DNA of 5,851 bases, from positions 1-5,851 of the forward strand of contig JAQRMT010000080.1 of NCBI GenBank assembly GCA_028599035.1. Direction: 5' to 3'. Positions 1 through 4,940 of this stretch are shown in pieces. How positions within the stretch are numbered: position 1 is the first letter of the stretch; each line of letters starts with the position of its first letter. The notes under the pieces were generated by a model. It was given only the letters and a program-made list of their open reading frames with translations. It did no database searches and had not been told where the DNA came from. The translations under genes and the position numbers were made by a program. This DNA is from Gammaproteobacteria bacterium. Lineage in GTDB: Bacteria > Pseudomonadota > Gammaproteobacteria > PS1 > Pseudothioglobaceae.

Positions 1-21
1 TTACTAAATTTTTACTAAATT
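1..21. repeat. Short direct repeat in the rpsO leader
   Basis: The 10-base unit TTACTAAATT occurs at 1-10 and again at 12-21, giving an 11-base period. The second copy overlaps the likely -35 region of the rpsO promoter. The left copy begins at the window edge, so more copies could lie upstream. In such AT-rich DNA a small duplication can arise by chance or slippage, and no function is claimed. Confidence 0.5.
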
Positions 22-41
22 AAAAACAATTAGCGTATAAT
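11..41 (+). promoter_or_regulatory. Putative sigma-70 type promoter for rpsO
   Basis: A perfect TATAAT -10 hexamer lies at 36-41. Upstream, TTTACT at 11-16 (19-base spacer) or TTACTA at 12-17 (18-base spacer) could serve as an imperfect -35 element. Transcription would start near 47-49 and leave a leader of only about 30 bases before the rpsO ATG at 77. An independent promoter in front of rpsO is common in gammaproteobacteria. The -10 match is strong, but the -35 match and spacing are weak, and AT-rich DNA yields such matches easily. Confidence 0.5.
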
Positions 42-76
42 TGCCTCTTTATATTTTTTCGACTCATAACCTTATT

Positions 77-337
77 ATGTCAATTGATACACAAGCTATT
101 ATTAAAGAATACCAATCTGCCGAAGGCGACACTGGTTCAACCAATGTGCAAGTTGCCTTATTGACTGCACGCATTAAACATTTAACTGAGCATTTTCAAA
201 CCCATAAAAAAGACCATCATTCAAGAAGGGGTTTATTGCGTTTGGTTTCTCAGCGTAAAAAGTTATTGTCTTATCTCAAGGGCAATGATGTAAGTGCTTA
301 TTCAAATCTAATTGCGCGCTTAGGGCTCAGAAAATAA
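77..337 (+). CDS. rpsO: 30S ribosomal protein S15
   Basis: This encodes small-subunit ribosomal protein S15, which binds 16S rRNA early in assembly of the platform and contributes to a bridge with the 50S subunit. The 86-residue product carries the family hallmarks DTGSTNVQVALLTARI, HKKDHHSRRGLL, LVSQRKKLLSYL and the C-terminal LIARLGLRK. It is about three residues shorter than the 89-residue E. coli protein, the difference lying before DTGST. The ATG at 77 is chosen because the N-terminus MSIDTQ matches the usual S15 start. An in-frame TTG at 41 would add 12 unconserved residues and overlap the -10 box. No clear Shine-Dalgarno sequence precedes the ATG. E. coli S15 represses its own translation through a leader pseudoknot, but no such element is recognised here. 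The gene usually downstream in gammaproteobacteria, pnp, is absent and is replaced by a convergent gene. Confidence 0.97.
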   Translation: MSIDTQAIIKEYQSAEGDTGSTNVQVALLTARIKHLTEHFQTHKKDHHSRRGLLRLVSQRKKLLSYLKGNDVSAYSNLIARLGLRK

Positions 338-373
338 CTACTACTCTTACCTTTTGAGTTAAATAAATTCTGC
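338..373. other. Convergent intergenic gap without a clear terminator
   Basis: Only 36 bases separate the stop codons of rpsO and the convergent response regulator. The best hairpin seen is a four-pair stem, ACTC at 343-346 with GAGT at 356-359. It is AT-rich and has no convincing U-tract on either strand, so it is not called a terminator. Transcripts from both sides may read into each other here or end by a Rho-dependent mechanism. Confidence 0.5.
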
Positions 374-1717
374 TTAATCGCCTAAATTATAGCGCTTAAT
401 CATCCGATACACACTTCGTTCGCTAACGCCAAGAATATTGGCAATTTCATATCGATGCCCAGAAAATTCATCAAGCAACATAGTTAAATATTCGTGAGTT
501 AGTTCATCTAAACTAGGATTTTTAGAAAATGAGATGTTCACACTATCGCTTTGCTTTTGACCTGCGTCAAAAGCCAAATGCTGTTCTCTAATTTGTTTAG
601 AATTTGCGGACAGAATAATAGCGCGTTCAATAACATTTTTAAGCTCTCTAATATTGCCAGGCCAATTATATAAATTAAGTTTTTTGATTGATCCAGGTGT
701 AAATTCCTTATCAACACATTGAGAAAATTTATGATTCTTTAAGAAGAACCGTGCCAACAGTTCAATATCTTTACGCCGCTCCCGTAATGGCGGGGCGACA
801 ATGGAAAACACATTTAGTCGATAATACAAATCTGAACGAAATTCGCCACTTTCGCCCATCTCTAATAAATTTTGACGATTGGTTGCACTAATAATTCTAA
901 CATTTGAATTTAGGATTTTATTGCCGCCCAACCTCCTAAAAGTGCCTGTCTCTATTACTCTTAATAATTTTGCTTGTATTTTAGGATCTATTTCGCCAAT
1001 TTCATCTAAAAACAATGATCCGCCTTTAGCCTCTTCTATTAGTCCTTTTTTTTGTTTATCTGCCCCTGTGAACGAGCCTTTTTCGTGCCCAAATAGCTCA
1101 GATTCAAACATATTTTCTGCAATGGTGCAGCAGTCAACGGCGACAAAATTTCTTTCCATGCGTGCGCTACTTTCGTGGATGTGTCTGGCAATTAACTCTT
1201 TTCCAGTGCCACTTTCTCCCGTTATTAAAACAGATGCATCGCTAGGTGCTACCGCTAAAATAAGCTCCTTAACCTTATTAAAAGATTCAGTGTCACCAAC
1301 CATTGCATAATCTTTATATTCATTTTTAAGATTTTTCTTAAAAAAGTGATAATCAAACTGTAATTCATTATTTTTAATGATTTTTTCAATCGTTAAGACC
1401 AGCTTCTCGGGCAAAATTGGCTTAACCAAATATTCAGACACTCCTGCTTTAATCGCCCTTACTGCATCGCCCACATCAGCGTAAGCAGTTAATAATATAG
1501 TGGGCGCAGCATTAACCAAATACTCAATATGGTCACAAACCCAAGCATCGGGTAGCTTTAAGTCGGAAATAATAATATCAGGTTCGTGCGCCTCAAGATA
1601 ATCCTGCGCTTGTTTCCAATTATATGCACTGCTGACTTTATATTTATGGCTTAATTCACTTGCAATTAAGTTATTAAGGGTTTTGCTATCTTCAATAATC
1701 AGGACTTGTCGTTTCAT
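374..1717 (-). CDS. NtrC-family sigma-54-dependent response regulator
   Basis: This 447-residue cytoplasmic protein should activate sigma-54 promoters when phosphorylated. The receiver domain is about residues 1-115, with acidic pocket E9/D10, phospho-acceptor D52, T77 and K99. The AAA+ domain is about 138-370: Walker A GESGTGKE at 167-174, sigma-54 contact loop GSFTGA at 214-219 (GAFTGA variant), Walker B LFLDEI with D238/E239, sensor I SATN at 277-280, candidate arginine fingers R294 and R300, and sensor II WPGNIREL at 352-359. A Fis-type helix-turn-helix lies at about 404-445, including EIANILGVSERSVYRMIKRY. Length and domain order are typical of NtrC-type regulators. Its ATG overlaps the stop of the upstream kinase gene, so the two are the likely cognate pair and are probably translationally coupled. 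The conserved glycine a few residues after the phospho-Asp loop is missing (LPDAWVCDHI). The family is certain, but the targets are unknown. Confidence 0.95.
   Translation of the reverse strand: MKRQVLIIEDSKTLNNLIASELSHKYKVSSAYNWKQAQDYLEAHEPDIIISDLKLPDAWVCDHIEYLVNAAPTILLTAYADVGDAVRAIKAGVSEYLVKPILPEKLVLTIEKIIKNNELQFDYHFFKKNLKNEYKDYAMVGDTESFNKVKELILAVAPSDASVLITGESGTGKELIARHIHESSARMERNFVAVDCCTIAENMFESELFGHEKGSFTGADKQKKGLIEEAKGGSLFLDEIGEIDPKIQAKLLRVIETGTFRRLGGNKILNSNVRIISATNRQNLLEMGESGEFRSDLYYRLNVFSIVAPPLRERRKDIELLARFFLKNHKFSQCVDKEFTPGSIKKLNLYNWPGNIRELKNVIERAIILSANSKQIREQHLAFDAGQKQSDSVNISFSKNPSLDELTHEYLTMLLDEFSGHRYEIANILGVSERSVYRMIKRYNLGD
1714..1717 (-). other. ATGA start/stop overlap between kinase and regulator genes
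   Basis: On the minus strand the sequence ATGA contains both the regulator start codon (1717-1715) and the kinase stop codon TGA (1716-1714). Such four-base overlaps are typical of translationally coupled partners and support a cognate kinase-regulator pair. A purine-rich AAGAGAAAG lies upstream inside the kinase gene, but its spacing is not ideal for a ribosome binding site. Confidence 0.85.
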
Positions 1718-3576
1718 AAATTTGCGCTTTCTCTTGGCAGTCGAATGGTAAAAATTGTACCCTTTTGCAAGGTGCTATCTACAGTTAATGTGCCGTTATA
1801 TTTTTTAACAATATTCTGACAAATTGCGAGCCCAAGCCCAAGCCCTTTAGAGGCATCTGCGCGTTGAGTGTAAAAAGGATAAAATATTTTTTGTATCTCT
1901 TCTGGGGCAATACCTATGCCGTTATCTTTAAAAACAATCTCAATAAATTTACCAACAACTTTTATACTAACTGCAACTTCCCCGCCATTTGGCATGGCAT
2001 GAAAGGCATTATGCACCATATTTAAAGTAACAATTCTTAAATCACTATCCGCCCCTAATATAATCAATTCATCTTCATTTTCATAATGATGCGTAATTTT
2101 TATATTGTCTTTTTTTGCCTCCCATTGTAGTAGACTCAAGGTATCCAATACCGCATTTTTGACAAAAACAATTTCAGATTTCTCACTAGGTTTAGCGCCT
2201 AATTTTAACAACCTATCAGTTACTTTAATGCACACTTGTATCTCACTTTCGATAATTTTTAGATTGCCTAATAAGCGATCGCTATCAATATTTTTCTCAT
2301 GACACAGATTCATACACGCACTAAGTGCAAAATTTACTGAGGACAATGGGTTTAATATCTCATGTGCAACGCCACAGGAAAGCATACCAAATTCTTCTAG
2401 GCGACTTTCATGCGAATGAGTAATTTCAGTATTAAAATCCCTAATTGACTCAATAATTAAGGTCTCTTTCACGCCATTTTTTTCGATATACATAGGCATT
2501 GCACTCACTTCAACATAATAAATATTGCCTTTTTTGTCCTTATGTTTTTGTATGGTTTTAATACCTTCATGGTTTTTTAATATTTCAAATGCTGGACAAG
2601 TTACCACAGTGGGTGCGCAAGGCGCATCGTTTTGAAAATGAGCCTGATAACATTTTTTATTACTTTGGGTAATTCTGTGTTTATCTTTATAGATTTGATT
2701 ACTGAGAACAATCTCGAAATCTTTATCAATAATGCAAATTGCATCTGGGAAAGTGTCAATCAAATTTTGCAAAAATAATTTACTGTTTTTCAATTGCTGA
2801 ATTTTTTTGTCCAGACTTGCGGCCATGAAATTAAAATTCTGTGCCAAATCTGACAATTCATCATTGCTGTTTAATGTAATTCTTGTATCCAGCTCCCCAG
2901 CAGAAAGCGCCTTACTTGCCAGGGATATTTTATGAATTGGCTTAAGAATAAAGCGCCTGATAAACCATAAACCGCCAATAATATTAATCAGCACGATCAT
3001 GGCACCAGAGCCCATTAATAACAGCAAGCTTTTAAATACTTGGGTACGCACATTACTCACATCGTAATCTATCGCTATATAACCTCTTGTTGTATTCTCC
3101 TGAGAGATTTCATGGCATTTAATACAAGATTTTTCAGTGTTGATAGGGCTAATATTTCTTAAAACATCTATATTATTTGGCTTGGAAATAATTTTGTAAA
3201 TATCTGAAGTATTGTCAAAATCATCACCAGCTTTATTGCCAATATCCTCTAATTGACTTGAAAAAGAAACAGTCCCTGTATCTGACAAAATAGAGATAGA
3301 CATTAAATTAGATTCCACCTTGACTAAGTTGGACATTATTCGGTTTAACTTACTTTTTTTGCTATTAAGCATACTTTCTTTTAGTGAGGTATGCAACAAA
3401 ACATTAATGTGTTTAACCGTGTTTTCATGCTCTACATACAACTGTTTTTGATACAAAATAGTAAAAATAGCAACAAAAATTGAGACACTGATAAAAATAC
3501 CGAAAAGTGTGCCAAGAATGAGTTTTTTGTTAAGGCTGGCACGCTTAAAACGAAGTTTTTGCATGGTGATTGGCAC
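1714..3576 (-). CDS. Membrane sensor histidine kinase with periplasmic c-type haem motif, HAMP and Cys-rich PAS domain
   Basis: This 620-residue inner-membrane kinase probably phosphorylates the adjacent NtrC-type regulator. Predicted layout: cytoplasmic basic N-terminus, TM1 about 18-42, periplasmic sensor about 43-183, TM2 about 184-206, HAMP about 207-260, PAS about 265-385, DHp with H-box GVAHEILNPL (phospho-acceptor H405), then an HATPase_c domain with N-box NMVHNAFHAM, G1 DNGIGI (551-556), F-box IFYPFY and G2 KGLGLGLAI. The sensor contains one CIKCH (151-155), a CxxCH site for covalent haem c, placed just before TM2 and followed by a GYIAIDYDVS segment as in other haem-binding kinase sensors. 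Haem attachment would need a cytochrome c maturation system. The PAS domain carries C309, H313, C320 and C327, which could bind metal or a cluster. A GTG start is preferred because AGGTAG lies seven bases upstream; ATG at 3564 is the alternative (616 residues). The ligand is unknown; redox, oxygen or nitric oxide are candidates. Confidence 0.93.
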   Translation of the reverse strand: MPITMQKLRFKRASLNKKLILGTLFGIFISVSIFVAIFTILYQKQLYVEHENTVKHINVLLHTSLKESMLNSKKSKLNRIMSNLVKVESNLMSISILSDTGTVSFSSQLEDIGNKAGDDFDNTSDIYKIISKPNNIDVLRNISPINTEKSCIKCHEISQENTTRGYIAIDYDVSNVRTQVFKSLLLLMGSGAMIVLINIIGGLWFIRRFILKPIHKISLASKALSAGELDTRITLNSNDELSDLAQNFNFMAASLDKKIQQLKNSKLFLQNLIDTFPDAICIIDKDFEIVLSNQIYKDKHRITQSNKKCYQAHFQNDAPCAPTVVTCPAFEILKNHEGIKTIQKHKDKKGNIYYVEVSAMPMYIEKNGVKETLIIESIRDFNTEITHSHESRLEEFGMLSCGVAHEILNPLSSVNFALSACMNLCHEKNIDSDRLLGNLKIIESEIQVCIKVTDRLLKLGAKPSEKSEIVFVKNAVLDTLSLLQWEAKKDNIKITHHYENEDELIILGADSDLRIVTLNMVHNAFHAMPNGGEVAVSIKVVGKFIEIVFKDNGIGIAPEEIQKIFYPFYTQRADASKGLGLGLAICQNIVKKYNGTLTVDSTLQKGTIFTIRLPRESANL

Positions 3577-3583
3577 GATTATT

Positions 3584-3589
3584 CTACCT
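3584..3589 (-). promoter_or_regulatory. Likely ribosome binding site of the kinase gene
   Basis: On the minus strand AGGTAG lies seven bases before the GTG at 3576 and overlaps the TAG stop codon of rpoN. It matches part of the anti-Shine-Dalgarno complement and favours the GTG start. The ATG four codons later has no comparable site. The overlap with the rpoN stop suggests that ribosomes finishing rpoN can restart on the kinase gene. Confidence 0.55.
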
Positions 3590-4925
3590 AGCCCAGTTTT
3601 CTTTTAGACGACGAAGCGATATTTAACGACACTCGATACTTGGCAACTGTACGGCGTGAAATATTAATTCCTTTCAAACTCAATGCTGCCACTATTTGCT
3701 CATCACTGCAAGGTTTGAGGGGGTCTTCTTGAGATATTATTTGCTTGATAATAGGTTTAATACTAGTCGATGAAACATCTTGACATCCTTGACCCGATAA
3801 ATTAGTACGAAAAAAATATTTTAACTCATGAATACCGTGCGGTGTTTGTATGTATTTTTGTGAAACCGCCCTAGAAACAGTAGACATATGCAAGTCGCTT
3901 AATTCAGCAATGGTGTTTAAATTAAGTTGGTGCATATGTGCCTCACCTTTTTCTAAAAAATCAAGTTGCTGATTGATAACAATTTGTGCCACCTTGAGCA
4001 AAACGCTATTCCTATTATTAATACATTGTTTAAACCATTTTGCTTCATTGTAAGCTGTTTTTATAAATGTTTTTTCCGTTGTTGTAAAAACTTTTTGCAA
4101 CAGCTCATTGTTGTTGTCTTTTAATTTAATATTTTTATACAAATCTTGATACAAAGACACCTGCCAATGACCTTGGTTTTTTTCAACCATTAGGTCTGGA
4201 ATCATGTAAATAGAGTTTGTGGTATCAAACGCAGCACCTGGATAGGGGTTCAAAGAACGAATGGTCTTTAAAGCACTATGCAACGCTTCCTTGTCAATGC
4301 GTAAATTATACACAATCAAGGGAAAATTCTTGGTATAAAGCGCCTCGTATTCGTTTTCTATAATATTAATAGCAAGTTTTTTATTAGGATGCATATCCGA
4401 AAAAGCGTACAACTGCAACAATAAACACTCTTGCACACTTTGGGCAGCAACGCCATCGGGGTCAAATTTTTGGATTTTCTTTAATACCCTTGTAATTTCA
4501 GCACTACTTGGCTTTGGGCTTAGTTTAATAGTTGACTTAAAAGCCTGTAATTCGGCATAAAAATACCCATTTTCATCAATAGCGTCCAGAATAAAATCAG
4601 CGATTTGACGCTCTCTAGTAGAAAAATCTTCAGTATCAAGCTGCCATTTAAGATGTGTGTGTAAATCTTCATTAGCGCTGTATATCTCTTGAAGTATATC
4701 TTTGGACTCAGTTGCCGCTTGATGCGAGCTGGCTTTTGTCAACTCAGTCGTGTTTTTTTCAATTTTAATGCTTTGTGTTTCAATTTCGAGAAAGGGGTTT
4801 TGTTCTAATATCTCTTGGGTTGCTTGATTGAGTTCGATGGCTGAGTATTGTAACAACCGGACAGATTGTTGTAATTTTGTTGAAAAACCTAGTTTCTGAG
4901 TAAGAGAATATTTTAATTCTGGCAT
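3588..4925 (-). CDS. rpoN: RNA polymerase sigma-54 factor
   Basis: This encodes sigma-54, which directs core RNA polymerase to -24/-12 promoters and needs an NtrC-type ATPase to open DNA. Region I (about 1-47) shows LGFSTKLQQSVRLLQYSAIEL and LEQNPFLE, the Gln/Leu-rich activator-responsive segment. An acidic, poorly conserved region II follows. The core-binding part includes FDPDGVAAQSVQECLL (154-169). The DNA-binding part has the helix-turn-helix with MSTVSRAVSQKYIQTP and GIHELKYFF (347-372) and an RpoN box SRRTVAKYRV at 423-432 (ARRTVAKYRE in E. coli). At 445 residues it is somewhat shorter than the 477-residue E. coli protein, apparently mostly before the FDPxGVAA segment. The N-terminus matches the family start, so the ATG is secure, although no Shine-Dalgarno is visible. 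It starts 15 bases after the iron-sulfur gene and ends 11 bases before the kinase GTG. The usual lptB, hpf and ptsN neighbours are absent. Confidence 0.96.
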   Translation of the reverse strand: MPELKYSLTQKLGFSTKLQQSVRLLQYSAIELNQATQEILEQNPFLEIETQSIKIEKNTTELTKASSHQAATESKDILQEIYSANEDLHTHLKWQLDTEDFSTRERQIADFILDAIDENGYFYAELQAFKSTIKLSPKPSSAEITRVLKKIQKFDPDGVAAQSVQECLLLQLYAFSDMHPNKKLAINIIENEYEALYTKNFPLIVYNLRIDKEALHSALKTIRSLNPYPGAAFDTTNSIYMIPDLMVEKNQGHWQVSLYQDLYKNIKLKDNNNELLQKVFTTTEKTFIKTAYNEAKWFKQCINNRNSVLLKVAQIVINQQLDFLEKGEAHMHQLNLNTIAELSDLHMSTVSRAVSQKYIQTPHGIHELKYFFRTNLSGQGCQDVSSTSIKPIIKQIISQEDPLKPCSDEQIVAALSLKGINISRRTVAKYRVSLNIASSSKRKLG

Positions 4926-4940
4926 AATAAAATAACAAAT

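Noticed and set aside
41..76. TTG at 41 as an upstream start for S15 (12 extra residues)
   Set aside because: The extra residues are not S15-like, the TTG overlaps the -10 box, and the ATG at 77 matches the family N-terminus.
343..359. ACTC/GAGT hairpin as a bidirectional terminator
   Set aside because: The stem has only four pairs, is not GC-rich, and has no following U-tract on either strand.
879..1310. Plus-strand open frame of 143 codons
   Set aside because: It lies entirely antisense to the AAA+ region of the response regulator, and its translation shows no recognisable domain.
2105..2302. Plus-strand open frame of 65 codons
   Set aside because: It is antisense to the kinase DHp/ATPase region and has no domain or ribosome binding site support.
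2299..2316. CMNLCH (CxxxCH) in the kinase as a second haem site
   Set aside because: It lies at residues 421-426 in the cytoplasmic dimerisation domain, on the wrong side of the membrane for haem c attachment, and the spacing is non-standard.
3571..3586. TGGCACG followed by TTCTA as a -24/-12 sigma-54 promoter
   Set aside because: The -12 GC dinucleotide is missing, and on the plus strand it would drive antisense transcription away from the kinase gene. Other TGGCAC matches, such as 3536-3543 and 5275-5280, also lack a -12 element.
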